64,000 nt of DNA from Amyelois transitella (taxonomy: Eukaryota; Arthropoda; Insecta; Lepidoptera; Pyralidae): NCBI RefSeq assembly GCF_032362555.1, contig NC_083527.1:620001-684000 (forward strand), written 5' to 3'. Positions within the stretch are counted from its first letter, which is position 1. Each line of letters starts with the position of its first letter. The notes under the pieces are model-generated. The model was not told where the DNA came from. It did no database searches and saw only the letters and a program-made list of their open reading frames with translations. This document shows positions 12,047-23,325 of this stretch, piece by piece. A program made the position numbers and the translations under genes.

Positions 12047-12102
12047 TAAAAAAATACAATTTTAAATGGAATGTCAAATTTAATTAAATTAATACTCTAT
12101 CT

Positions 12103-12195
12103 AGGGGGGTATGCAGAGACTACATCTTTTTCCACTTGCCAAGATTGTTTCGCTTCATACACAATCATAAATCTCTTCATGCAAGCACGTTGGTA
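12103..12195 (-). mobile_element. TATG-L fragment
   Basis: A diverged TATG-L 3' piece without the tail repeats. Confidence 0.5.
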
Positions 12196-12340
12196 CCTAC
12201 TAACCAAGAATAAGAAATGACATGTCACATTTCTCAAGGACGTCCCGTATTTGATCGATTTTAGCTGGTAGTAAACACCTTTGTTTCTATACAAATAAAT
12301 TATCAAAACCTATTAAGTACCTATAAGGTATTCTATCATA

Positions 12341-12516
12341 GGATAGGCTTATAAACTGGGGATTCCTCTTGTAAGCGAAGTGTTAGCCACCTATTACTAT
12401 TTGAATCTCGATTCAATCATAAAGCCTTACAGCTGAACGTGGCCAGAACCACCAGAACGGTTCAGTCTCTTCAAGACAAGGTTGGCTCTGTCTTCCCCGC
12501 AAGGGATATAGACGTG
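12341..12516 (+). mobile_element. TATG-S fragment
   Basis: It runs from the GGATAGGCTTATAAACT block to GCAAGGGATATAGACGTG and directly abuts the MITE at 12,527. Confidence 0.6.
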
Positions 12517-12526
12517 TCTATGTGTA

Positions 12527-13006
12527 TACAGGGTGACTTTTAATTCACCTGCATAAATTTAACTGTTAAGTGTACTCATCTAAAGGATATTTAAAAACGT
12601 TAAAAGAAAAATATCGGTTCATATTTCAGTAAGTACGAAAAAAAATAAAAGTATCAAAATCCACAATCCTAAATACGTCATATCACCCCGTCCGGCGGAA
12701 AAGCGACGCGTAAGTTTCAGAGGTCAACGACACAATTCATTCAGCTGAGCGATCTCGACAACTCTGTACTTTACGTGATCTTGATACTAGAAAAATAATT
12801 TATTTTTCAGATATTTATTTATATGTTTAGTTTTAATTTCCTTTTGTAGTATTGGTCTTTAATAAAGCGTGTGACGTAGTTTTTGAGGGTTTTTTAAATG
12901 TGAAAATTATGACGTTTAATTTAAATAAAAATAGGCTCAAACGGCTCAGAAGCATGGGTATAGTCTATGTTTAAAAGGATGCAGTTGTTTTAAATGTCAC
13001 CCTGTA
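12527..13006 (+). mobile_element. MITE of TACAGGGTGAC type (copy 1)
   Basis: The termini TACAGGGTGAC and GTCACCCTGTA are inverted repeats flanked by TA on both sides, as for Tc1/mariner-type elements. A homologous copy lies inverted at 42,589-43,057. There is no ORF. Its right end is 67 bases before a GSE1 exon. Confidence 0.75.
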
Positions 13007-13073
13007 TAAGATGTAGTCTATCATAATATACGTTTCCCAACCATCCCTCACCACGAGTTCTCCATCGTTGCAG

Positions 13074-13190
13074 GCGTGAGCGCGAACAAGATAGCTAAGC
13101 GCACAGAGCTGAGCACGCCCAACAAGGGCGGCCCGTTCGCGGCGGCGCTCCGCACGCTGGCCAAGAACGCCGGCCCCGACTGCAAGGACG
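13074..13190 (+). CDS. GSE1: GSE1-like co-repressor, first visible coding exon (exon 1 of 9)
   Basis: The exon follows CATCGTTGCAG and ends before GTGAGT. It begins with two bases that finish a codon from an unseen upstream exon and ends in phase 1. It encodes GGPFAAALRTLAKNAGP, the counterpart of the FAAALRKLAKQA block near the N-terminus of human GSE1. Human GSE1 has a further short N-terminal stretch, so the start codon lies upstream; I could not find that exon in 1-13,073. The nine exons join without breaking frame to give about 1,485 residues, against about 1,200 in human. Confidence 0.8.
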
Positions 13191-14888
13191 GTGAGTTTAG
13201 ACGCTATACACACCCCGCTTTTGTGATGGTGGTTATGTGCGTTGTGGAAGACTTGCGCGAGAGATTTGTTTTAACGTGGTTTTTTGTTTTTTTTTTTTTT
13301 TTTGTCTTCGGGAGTTGAGTTTTTATTGTGGCAACATTGGTATGACAACTAAAATATAGGTTAGAAAGGAAAAATGAAACGATGGAAATATATATATTTT
13401 TTTATTTACGAGTTTATCTACGGCACATATCACACAGATTGAGTTAGCCTCGATGCAATTACGAAACTTGTGTTGCGTGATACTAACTCGTAACTTTTTA
13501 TAATAAATAAACATTTTAGTTAATTATAATTGATAAAATTTGAAAAAGTTTGATCATCATCATACCCCGGGATTCGAACCCGGGACCTCCGGTGTCACAG
13601 TTTTATTTATTTATTTGTGAAGTGCTTCTGTTACTGAAACTTATGAGCTAAATACAGTAGATCATATATATTTATTTCAAAAACAGTATACATCGTGGCG
13701 AAATTTGATACGTAAATAACTATTACTATCTATATCAATAGTAAGAATTCTTAATTTAGTTAAAATCTTAATTCTTACCAATGTCCTATGACACAAATGG
13801 AAAGTCAGTAAATCAATAAGAAAAAATAAAGAAGTTAATCACTTTATTATAAGTACTGCCAAAGTAGGTTATATCCAATTTACAATGAATGAGATAATGC
13901 CCTGTCAAAATTGCTAGAACACAGATTATTGAATTTTAACAATACCTACTTACTTACTATTATTAAATTCACACATTAATAGAATCTCGGTCTAAAATTA
14001 ACGTCTTCCACAACGTATATGCCACCATCAATTCCAACCTTTTTATTTTAATTTGAAACGGAGCTGTTACCAACAAACGCTTGTTGGGTGAATCCTGTCC
14101 ATACCAAAGACAATGCTGTGTTTACACGGACTTAGTACACTTGCTTAGTTGGCATCCGTTGCATTGAATGAAACTTTAACATTTACGATAACGCAACGTT
14201 ATGTTTTCATGATTAAAATTAAATAAATATTAAAAAAAAAAACAAGGTGCAATTGATGTTTGTTGTCGAAAAGAAGTTCGTGTAAAGTTAAATTATAAAC
14301 ATTTTTGTGATGATTGACCAGAGTGATTTTGAGTTGAATAACATTCACTGTTGTCAATCAAAATAATGTTGGTGTGTATGTTGATGTAAGCACTAATTTA
14401 CTGAATAGCATTTTTCTTTTTAGTTCTCATTTTATGTCTTTCTTCCTTTTATTTTCCGAACCAAAACTTTGTATCGAGGACGAGCAGTTCAGACTATTAA
14501 AGAATTTAAATAGTTCAAATATTTGAAATTGAATAGAATGTTTGAACATAAGAACATAATAAAGGAACATAATTTATAAAGAAACTGACCAGTTTGTCAA
14601 ATATAAGTATTTTGTAGTAAAAAATGAGACGCAATGTTAAATTTCTTTATACATTGTTTGTGATATAGAATATTTTTTTTTTAAGAAAGCTTAGCACATT
14701 GACTTAAGACACCCAGGAGTAATTCATTACTCACTTATGTTTCGAAAAATTACTTGAAAGAGATAAGTAATAAGTAAGTGAAAAGTACAAACAAATAAGG
14801 TTCAAACTCGCAAGGTACTTGCAAACCTATAGTCCGAAGTCAATGTGCTAGGTCTCAGAAGGACCATGTTGAATTTCCGAGTGTTCAG
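13191..14888. other. GSE1 intron 1
   Basis: It contains tRNA-SINE copy 2 and AT-rich unique sequence. I see no other feature. Confidence 0.7.
13396..13605 (-). mobile_element. tRNA-derived SINE (copy 2, head truncated)
   Basis: The body has ACACAGATTGAGTTAGCCTC and the head has the B box GGGTTCGAATCCCGG. The 5' part of the head beyond GTGTCACAG is missing. Confidence 0.65.
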
Positions 14889-15009
14889 GCTCGAGTGCGC
14901 CACCGACGGAGCGAGACGGCAAGGAGAAACCGCCGCCGGCGCCCGCGAAACGTGCGTCCCCCCACCACCTGCCCACCAGCGGGTTCCAGCCGTATAGACC
15001 TGATGATAG
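14889..15009 (+). CDS. GSE1: GSE1-like, exon 2
   Basis: Acceptor GAGTGTTCAG and donor GTGAGT; it enters with two bases and leaves in phase 2. It encodes a basic, proline-rich stretch (KEKPPPAPAKRASPHHLP) and then GFQPYRPDD, which aligns with the SFRPYHTTDD block of vertebrate GSE1. This conserved block is one of three that identify the gene. Confidence 0.8.
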
Positions 15010-15653
15010 GTGAGTTTTTGTCTTAAGTAGTTGATGACATTCTCACAGCAAGTATTAAGAAATCGAGAAATTCGCATCCAACATTTGCCAAGCTGTCGAG
15101 ATGGAGGGTTGTATTTGTAATCCAGAAATGCGAAAATAACTAACTAAACTAAATTAACAACGAAATAATAACTCCAGAACAAGAGCAGTCTTTACCAATC
15201 AAAAGGAAGTGAGGGATTAAGAGATCATTCTACTGGAGGTTCATTGATAAACTGGTGATAGTGAAGACCTTGTCGTACAAACTTTTACTTACGCGTTTTA
15301 GTCGGACATTTTAACCGTTTGACCACCGACGCTCCACGACGTCGGATGCCGCATTTTCTGTTACATCTGCGCACCCTTACAAGGAAATCATGCGCAAGTG
15401 AATGTTGATCAAAAAAAATTTTTTCAAAGTACTGCGTACTAGCGCAGACCATTTGAGGTTATTTGCTTGAGACTAAATGCAACACAGTTGGAGATTAAAC
15501 GTCATTTTTTAATTTCAATTCAATCATTATACAAAAGAACAAAGAGGCAATTCTTTATTTGAATCTGAAAACTGAAATTTTTACATAAATTCAAATACCG
15601 AAAGAAATCTAGTGCAGTTCACCCGTCATGTTACCTTGCAGCCTTGCCCACAG

Positions 15654-15755
15654 ACTGTCGCACCCCGCCGCCGCCTCATTCCCCCTGCTCGAGCCGAGCG
15701 CGTACTCGCACTACGCCCACCCGAGCCTCTACTCAAACGCGGCTCTGCAGTATAG
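15654..15755 (+). CDS. GSE1: GSE1-like, exon 3 (alternative acceptor 12 bases upstream)
   Basis: Two in-phase AG acceptors precede this exon: CCTTGCAG ending at 15,641 and TTGCCCACAG ending at 15,653. The second gives PDDRLSHP; the first inserts four residues (PDDSLAHRLSHP). The donor is GTGAGT after 15,755, in phase 2. The product is rich in A, S, H, Y and P, like the matching part of human GSE1. Confidence 0.75.
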   Translation, partial: TVAPRRRLIPPARAERVLALRPPEPLLKRGSAV

Positions 15756-15780
15756 GTGAGTAGTTACTAAATAATAATTA

Positions 15781-16055
15781 TCTATACTTATATTATAAAG
15801 CTGAAGAGTTTGTTTGTTTGTTTGTTTGAACGCGCTAATCTCAGGTATTACTGGTTCTTATTGAAAAATTCTTTTTGTGTTGAACAGACCATTTATCGAG
15901 GAAGGCTTTAGTCTATATAAAATCACGCTGCAATAATAAGGAGCAATGAAATAATGGAAAATGTGAAAAAAGACGCGGGAACTTATTTGTCCTTGAGGGC
16001 TTCAATGATGCCCAAAATAACTAATCCACGCGGACGAAGTCGCGGGCACAGCTAG
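15781..16055 (+). mobile_element. Helitron-like family B (copy 2)
   Basis: TC after A at the start and CTAG before T at the end. It carries four tandem GTTT units near the 5' end. Confidence 0.7.
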
Positions 16056-16297
16056 TAATAAATATAAACGGGATAAATTACACAGATTAAGTTAGCCTCG
16101 ATGTAAGTTCGAGACTTGTGTTACGAGATACTAACTCAACGATACTGTATTTTATAATAAATACTTATATAGATAAACATCTAAGACCCAGGCCAATCGG
16201 AAAAAGTTCTTTTCTCAACATACCCTGACCGGGTTTCGAACCCGGGACATCCGGTGTCACAGACAAGCGTACTACCGCTGCGCCACAGAGGTCGTTA
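16056..16297 (-). mobile_element. tRNA-derived SINE (copy 3)
   Basis: Full-length relative of the copy at 1,798. It lies immediately beside the Helitron end. Confidence 0.7.
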
Positions 16298-16549
16298 CTG
16301 TTTATTTCTCAACTCATTACCTAGTACTGTTACGGTTATGTGGACAACAGTCCGACTGAGTGAACTCTGGTCAGTTGGACTCAGCTGATTAGTTGAGAGG
16401 TTAATCACGGTGAGGGGAAAACATCATGAGTCGGTTTCTAACGTACATTTCCTCGAGTGTCCCATTCCCTCAATGTCTCTTTCCCCGGAATGTCTACTTC
16501 CCAAAGAGCACTTGTTTACAATTGGGACGAAACTTTGGGATGATAAATA

Positions 16550-16697
16550 TAAGGCATAACCTTATAAACTAGGGACTCCTCTTTTAGGCGAATGGCTAGC
16601 AATCTCAATTCAAATAGCTGAACGTGGCCATTCAAGATTGTCGACTCAGTCTACCCCGCAAGGGATATAGACGTGACCATATGTATGTAGGTATGTA
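16550..16697 (+). mobile_element. TATG-S fragment
   Basis: The middle is deleted (CTAGCAATCTCAATTC joins two blocks). It ends in GTGACCATATGTATG. Confidence 0.55.
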
Positions 16698-16747
16698 TCT
16701 TTGCTTATTTGATCAATGACGACAATATGTGTATATCTTGATTGCAG

Positions 16748-16963
16748 GCTAGCGGCCGAAGAGCAAATGTACCTGGAGCGCGTGTTCCGCAGCGGCGTGG
16801 GCGTGGGCTGGCTGCCGCCGTACGCGCTGTACCCGCCGCTGGCGCCGCCGCTGCCGCTGGTGGCGCACGCGCACGCGCACCACGCGCACCACGCGCCGCA
16901 CGCGCACGACGACCGCGAGAAGGAGATGGCGATGCAGCGCGAGCGCGAGAGGGAGCGGGAGAG
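16748..16963 (+). CDS. GSE1: GSE1-like, exon 4
   Basis: Acceptor ATTGCAG, donor GTGATT, phase 2. It encodes LAAEEQMYLERVFRSG, a hydrophobic Pro/Leu segment, a His/Ala run (HAHAHHAHHAPHAH) and the start of an Arg/Glu-rich coiled coil, in the same order as LSAERLQMDEELRRERE in human GSE1. G+C at third positions is extreme. Confidence 0.8.
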
Positions 16964-17070
16964 GTGATTTATTGGCGATTTTTTTTGTGGTTCCTAGTTC
17001 TACTTTTGAAGGATACTTGATGGGTCTGCTGACATTTTTTTTAATGAGTAAGGAAGGATATATCGCGTGT

Positions 17071-17176
17071 TGAACGAATGGAAAAATGAGATAGTATTGC
17101 AAAGGGAGTGGAAATGAAAAAGGTGAACGAATGGAAAAATGAGATATCATCGCAAAGGGAGTGGAAATGAAAACGG
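17071..17176 (+). repeat. 53-bp tandem duplication in GSE1 intron 4
   Basis: Two copies, at 17,071 and 17,124, share TGAACGAATGGAAAAATGAG and GCAAAGGGAGTGGAAATGAA with a few differences. Confidence 0.8.
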
Positions 17177-17459
17177 TGGATTTTTGTTTGAAAAGTTAAG
17201 ATCATCTAGGTATTGGAGGAAACTTGAGTGGTTGGTTCCGTCAACATTTCTCACAATAATAAAATGATATTTGATAAAAAATGGCCGTGAATTATTTTAA
17301 TACAGTATCAGTATTAAATGATAGGAATGTATGCGAATAATTAGACTAATTCCCCCATTTCTCGGGCTTTAGTCCTGCGGTAGACTTTAATGGGCTGTTA
17401 AGGTACGAAGAAATGTATGTAATCGTTCGCTGAAACCATTATAATTTGTCACATTGCAG

Positions 17460-17776
17460 AGAGCGCGAGCGCGAGCGCGAACAACGCGAGAAGGAGCAGC
17501 GCGAGCGCGAGCGCCTGCAGCGGGAGAAGGAGGCGCGCGCGCGGGAGGCGCTGCGCGACGAGCGCGCCTTCGCGGCGCTGCACCCGCTGGCGCCGCACCT
17601 GCTGCCGCCGCCCGGCTACGCGCTGCCGCGCCCGCTGCTGCCGCCGCCGCTGCTCTACCGCCCCTACCGGCCCTACGCGCCCTACGAGCGCGCGCCCGAC
17701 GCCGCGCCCGCCGCCCCGCCCGCCGCGCCCGCCCCGCCCGCCGCGCCGCTCGACGAGCCCAAGGACGAGCCGCGAG
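17460..17776 (+). CDS. GSE1: GSE1-like, exon 5 (coiled coil and Pro/Ala-rich)
   Basis: After acceptor CATTGCAG the exon continues the charged helix (EREREREQREKEQRERER...), then LAPHLLPPPG and a run of Pro, Ala and Tyr. The donor is CGAG/GTGAGG at 17,776, phase 1. Joining to 29,780 restores the frame exactly (G+CG gives Ala). The exon is about 80 percent G+C, unlike the AT-rich exons after the 12-kb intron. Without splicing the frame stays open to a TGA at 17,866-17,868. Confidence 0.8.
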
Positions 17777-17868
17777 GTGAGGACCCGCCGCCCGACCAGC
17801 CCGCGCCCGCGCGCGCCGCCTCCCCGCCGCTCGCGCCCGCGCCCGCGCCCGCCCCGGCGCCCGTCTGA
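17777..17868 (+). CDS. Possible C-terminal extension of a short GSE1 isoform
   Basis: If the donor at 17,777 is not used, the frame runs 30 more codons of Pro/Ala-rich sequence (ending APAPAPAPV) to TGA. The next 2.6 kb is free of the repeat families that crowd the rest of the intron and contains several AATAAA-like signals, as a 3' UTR might. Such a product would keep the N-terminal blocks and coiled coil and lose the C-terminal GSE1 domain. Chance open frame in GC-rich sequence is the alternative. Confidence 0.3.
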
Positions 17869-20530
17869 CCGGAGCGCGGACGCGTACTGACGGAACTCTG
17901 AGCCAGATAGCCTGACGATTATAAGAAAATAAAAAAAAAAACGACGTTCTTTTTTCGAACGTCGATACTCTGACTCGACCCATAAATTTGAATTTACAAA
18001 TGGAACGTTTCGAATTGTAAGCGTAGATTTGTATTTATGCAGTGTAAAGACTTCTATATTTGAAATTTAAATGTCCCACGTTATTTTTTAAGGGTGAACT
18101 GTCGACTTGATTACCTAAAGGCGACCTCGACTGACTGACCGCTTCACACCGGCTTAGTCGGAATGTGCTATTTCGATGTAAAAAAATATATAAAGTTTTC
18201 ATCACGAAAACGTTTAGTACAAAGCTTGGAAGTATTATTTTCAAAATTTACAATGACTAAGCCGGTCCCTTATTATTCGAACGCATAAGTTCCTACTTGA
18301 TTTGTCTACATGTATTATGGTGCACTATAGTAAAGCTTAGACGCCGGTACATTCACACCGTATAGCGTTAACTGATCAAATTAAAATGTATACTGCCTGG
18401 AGCAGAATTGTAGATAGGGCAGCGACTATTTAAAATTATATGTATAATTTTAGTCATTAATCTAATTGATAGATTTATATACTTTTGACGGATTGGTAAA
18501 GGACGGATGCTGTTATGAAAGAGATGACGATAACTTGAATTTTGATCGTTGTACTAACAACCAATTTCAAAGTTTGATAAGAATTAAGAAATAATGTAAT
18601 AATGGTAAAATATTTGCATTTTATTGTGTGATATTTTTTCACATTTTTTGTCAAACTCTATTAAATGATGATTTGATTTTGATTCGCAATTATAAGGTAT
18701 AAAAGCAATTTTATATGGACAATTTTTATTTGTTATAATTTTCTATTAACATATTATAAATCAGAATTTTGACGCATTTTCTTGTTAATTTTGACATTAA
18801 TCAATGACCAAACTTGGTATATTTGGTCTCGAATTGTATCAGCTGTGATCTTTTTGAAAAAAAATAATTATATACTTAATCAAAATCATGGATAACAATT
18901 GTTCGCGAAAATATTGTAATTCACGCTCAATAGTTTAAAACTATATTGTATAATAAAATTTCAAAAACTGTTCTTACTTAAACGGCCTTAAAATTTATTA
19001 TCCATTTTCTACGAATTTTGTAACTTTTGACTTGGTTGACACAAATTTATTATACCTGCTATATGCTATAATTTGGACAGCTAATTCGTTGTCTTACAAG
19101 TTAATAAAATTCGTGAAAATATGGTTTTTAATAATGTTGAAATTTCTCAATTTCTAATGCTATTGTCGTCTCGTTCTTGACAGGGCTGTGAATTGAATTT
19201 AACAATCTAGTTATGGCTAGTTTACACGAGCGTAGTGCTAAACACTTTGTAACGCTGCTAAAGTTTCGTTTCATTTCGAAGCCTCCCAATTTAAGTGAAA
19301 TACTGTATTGAAGCTTATATATATCGACTGATGATATGCTTGTAATATTTTATTTCTTGAATAGCGATTTGTGTACACTCAAATTTAGTAAACATTTTTA
19401 CGAAGTATTTCAGTAAGTGCATAGTCACTAAACTCGCATAAACTAGACGCTAAGTATGTACGTCTATAATGCGCACACGCAAAACATACAACGTTGGAGA
19501 TTGTTTTTTGTATAGTTATCGCTGGTATTAAGGAAATTATATTTATACCAAAGCGAATAAGTTTTAGGCAGCCGAATTGTATACTATAGTTTGTGTGAGT
19601 GTTGCCATCTTATAATTTCTTTTAGAAATCAGATGGCAACACTGAAATCTGCAGTGTTGTATGATATTTGTGGTGCGATATACTGTGGTAATATGACACG
19701 TACTGTCTTGATCGTTTTCGTCGGAAAATTTATGTAATATATTTAATGAAAAATGATTAATTTTTGTCACAATTTTGGCTTCGTTTACAGTTATAATGTG
19801 AAATCTTATTTACGGTTATTATTATTATTAGTAAATTTTGTATATCGCCTAAGATTCTTTGTGGAACTTTTCTTCAAAAGGGCCTGCTTATTTTTAAAAT
19901 TATGTTTGATTTAAATTTGTCTAAACTATCATATATGGTATACATTTATATTGTAATTATGTCTATACCGATGGATATTTTTTTAAACTTATTAATAAAT
20001 GAGGATATTTTTCCATTCATACAAAATATTGTTAATTTTTACGTTAAATTATTAAGTATTGAAGCGTATTTGAAAACAAAAAAAATTTCTTACAACGTTT
20101 TGAATTTCTCGAGTGAACGATCAAGACCGCTCGGTCGGCTTTAACCATGTACGAATTTTTGTATGTAATTATATTAAAATCGACCGGCCGGGGTCCTAGT
20201 TATAGTCGGCTCGTGCAATCAGCTTCGGAATATCGTGTCTACTGCATATGTGATAAGACTTAATTTCCCGCAGTATTCGACCCCGGGCCTCGACTGCGAT
20301 GTTCAACATTGTCCAAGTTTTATAACAAATTAAACCTCTTTATACGTTAACTTAGATAGTTATTAATTTAGCTCGTAATAGGTGTTCAATTATTTTCTTG
20401 TTTTATTATTAAAAAAAAAAGTTTTTTTTTTTTTTTTCAACGAGAAAGCAGCATTTAGTGGGCCGCCGTGCCGTGTAAATATTTAATAGTTAGATATGAT
20501 ATGGACAATACCTAACAAGTGAAAAAATAT
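17869..20530 (+). other. Repeat-poor AT-rich stretch after exon 5
   Basis: I recognise no interspersed repeat until a poly-T and CAACGAGAAAGCAGCATTTAG segment near 20,420-20,465, which recurs near 23,760. Candidate poly(A) signals include AATAAA at about 17,926, 18,953 and 19,990. A strong hairpin lies at 19,598-19,643. The stretch may be the 3' UTR of the short isoform or plain intron. Confidence 0.35.
19598..19643. other. Stem-loop, 13-bp outer arms and 6-bp inner arms
   Basis: AGTGTTGCCATCT pairs exactly with AGATGGCAACACT, and inside it ATTTCT pairs with AGAAAT around a TTT loop, with a 4x1 internal loop. It is short for a typical pre-miRNA but unusually perfect for this AT-rich stretch. 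Confidence 0.6.
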
Positions 20531-21079
20531 GATTTTATTGAAATACATTCAATGGAATTAATATGTGCATGCTAGGCCGGCGGTCGCGGCGCGACTGTGG
20601 CGCCACTGTCGCGCGGTGGCTGCGCGTGAGTCGCGCGTCGGCCGCCGGCAGTAGTTGTTTTATTTTTGGTTCACCTCCCAGCTGCGCTTGTGGCATTGTA
20701 GTTAGTTGTGTTACTGTCATGTGTGAAGTTTCAGATGTTCACGGCGTGATGAAGAGATGTGTATTTTCAAGTCCTTATATGGGGTAGACAGCGCTTCAGA
20801 TTTTGAATTAAATATTTTGAAGTAGGAATGTTGCATTTAAATGCGTGAAAATTAGTGATGCAACGATGTAGTTTTTAAATGAAATGGTGTAGGCAACATC
20901 GCGTCCCATTTATTATTCTAGGTCACAGAAATATGCATATAGAGAGAAATCACATAGCAAAGTATTAAAAAAATATATTATGTCCTAAAGTACATTTAAT
21001 CTTACTGGCCCAAGACCAAGGAAAGAGGATAGGTTTTACATAGATATTTATATAACGTCTTTGTTTTTAAGGGGTTAAA

Positions 21080-21190
21080 ATCTCAAACAACGTTCAGCTG
21101 GATGGCTTAGTGATAGAATTGAGATAACATAGCGACAGGTTGCTAGCCCATCGTCTTAAAGACTTTCAGACTATAAGACATTCCCTTTAT
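21080..21190 (-). mobile_element. TATG-S fragment
   Basis: Internal piece from CGTTCAGCTG to GCTAGCCCATCGTC. Confidence 0.5.
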
Positions 21191-21228
21191 CATGTCCAAC
21201 CTATAATAAAATACGCGCAATAATCAAC

Positions 21229-21390
21229 ATACATCATACAATCACGTCTTTATTTCCTTACGGGATAGACAGAGCTAAAAGGCGGGTAGGCCACGTTCTG
21301 CTGGTACTGAGATTCAAATAGTGACAGGTTGTTAGCCCATCGCCTAAAGGCAGAGTTCCAAGTTTATAAGCCTTAATCTTTATTAACTTA
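21229..21390 (-). mobile_element. TATG-S fragment
   Basis: 3' half with a diverged tail. Confidence 0.5.
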
Positions 21391-21609
21391 AACAATATAC
21401 ACGGAAATAGAAGTCGTCTGACATGATTTTTCTTCACTACTAGACCACCATGATAGGTGTGCTTTGAAGAAAAAAGTTATCTCTATTGTGCGTTCTAGAA
21501 CAGCGCCCGTACTAGCCTCTAGTAAATTCAAATTAAAAACTTATTCATTATTATGGGACACTTCAACATCACTCAATAATTGCCATATCTTCTGGTTTCA
21601 CAAAATTGG

Positions 21610-21690
21610 TTGGCGAACTTAAAACTAAGCTTAATGCCGCTTCCATAGCGTCAGTGCAGAAGAAGCGGTAACAAACTGCACTGCAGCATC
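21610..21690 (+). repeat. Dispersed repeat F (copy 3)
   Basis: GCCGCTTCCATAGCGTCAGT followed by an ACTGCACTGCAGCAT segment. Confidence 0.5.
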
Positions 21691-21830
21691 TAGCCTATGT
21701 CAGATTAAGTAAAGCTAACGATATCTTATAATACTTGAGATAGCTAAGCTTAAGATACCTATGCAATGATAATGGTCATCTTCAGCCCCACTCATCAGTA
21801 CGAAGTCTTAAACTCTACAAAGTACATATA

Positions 21831-22074
21831 ATCACGTCTATATCCCTTGCGGGGTAGACAGAGCCAACAGTCTTGTAAAGGCTGATAGGACACGTTCAGC
21901 TATTCGGCTTTAAGATAGAATTGAGATTCATATAGTGACAGGTTGCTAGCCCATCGCCTAAAAAAGAATCCCAAGTTTGTAAGCCTATCCCTTAGTCGCC
22001 TTTTACGACATCCATGGGAAAGAGATGGAGTGGTCCTATTCTTTTTTGTATTGGTGCCGGGAACCACGCGGCAC
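21831..22074 (-). mobile_element. TATG-S, nearly full length
   Basis: It is bounded by ACATATA at 21,824 and again at 22,073. This is a possible target-site duplication, weak because the element tail is itself ACATA-like. Confidence 0.65.
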
Positions 22075-22743
22075 ATATATTGTATAATAAGTATTATTAT
22101 GTAGGTACTATCTGTATTAGACTACAAAATGTATGCTACAATATCATTTTTAGTCACACTTTACAAAGTACAATTTACCGCGATAGATGACATCGAATTT
22201 TCTGCTTAGTTTCATTTAAACTGGGGGCACGGAAGTGCGCGCCAAGTCGAGCAAAAAAAGCGGCACGGCCGTACCATCCTTTTCTCGAAACAATTCAGGC
22301 TATTTTAGAGCCTTTAGTTTACGATTACCAATTCAAGTGTGCACACATCACTTTTGTTTCTTTATTAATAAACAAATTACTGTTCAATATATTATCAAGT
22401 TTTATTTATCAAGATCATCAAGTTCTCTGCTCCTACATTAGTACGAGGGTGGTTTGAAAAATTCTCGGCCCGTCTAAGAAAACAAAGATAAATAAACAAA
22501 AAAATATTTTTATTTTTCTACATAATCCCCTCTTGTCTCAATACACTTATTTAATCTATATTCTAGCGCTTCTATGCCACTCTTATAGGCCGATTCTTCC
22601 AACTCGTCGAAAAAACGTTCCGCCTCAGCTATGACCTCTTCATTTGTGGAAAATTTCTTTCCAGCCAGGTGTTTTTTTCAAATTAGGGAACAGATAATAG
22701 TCTGATGGTGCTAAATCCGGTGAATAATGGTGATGGTTCAATA

Positions 22744-23325
22744 CTACAAAACGCAGTTCATGGAGTTTAGCCGTTGCAACAACTGACTTGTGCACTGGTG
22801 CATTATCCTGATGAAAAAGGATTTTTTTTTCGCCAATCCCGGGCGTTTTTCACGGATTTTTTCTGCTAATTTATCCAACAGGTTAGCATAGTATGGGCCT
22901 GTAATAGTTTGTCCTTTCGGAAGATAGTCAATAAAAATTATTCCCCTGTAATCCCAAAACACGGATGCCAGAACTTTTCCTGCAGACTTTATCGCCTTGG
23001 CCTTCTTTGGAGGCGGAGAACCTCTATGTTTCCACTGTTTTGATTGTTCTTTTGTTTCAGAAATATAATGATGTATCCCAGTTTCATCGGTGGTAACAAA
23101 TCTTCTCAAAATATCGGCGGTATTTGACCTAAACAAGGCCAGAATCTCACTTGAAATTTCAACTCTGTTGAGTGTTTGTTCGGCGGTCAGCAAACGCGGC
23201 ACCGATTTTGCCGAAACCTTTTTCATTCCAAGTTCATTGGTTAAAATATTAAATACCCGCTCGGTTGAGATCCCTATAGTGTCACTTATCTCTCGCACTT
23301 TTAATCTGCGGTCGTCTAAAACCAT
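22744..23325 (-). pseudogene. mariner transposase, catalytic fragment
   Basis: It holds LKVREISDTIGIS (second helix-turn-helix), the first catalytic Asp in TTDETG and the second in FWDYRG. It then shifts frame just before the FHQDNAP segment. The last part, with the third Asp, lies in another frame down to about 22,500. Confidence 0.75.

Larger units (their letters stand above)
15756..16747. other. GSE1 intron 3, filled with repeats
   Basis: It holds a Helitron-like B element, tRNA-SINE copy 3 and a TATG-S fragment; the rest is unique. Confidence 0.7.
20531..22443. other. GSE1 intron 5, first repeat block
   Basis: 20,560-20,700 is a GC-rich patch of unknown nature. TATG-S pieces, a repeat F copy and a CACGGAAGTGCGCGCCAAG segment follow. 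There is no gene. Confidence 0.45.

Noticed and set aside
17387-17983. 198-codon Arg/Ala-rich minus-strand ORF
   Set aside because: Antisense by-product of very GC-rich GSE1 exon 5, where stop codons are rare on all frames.
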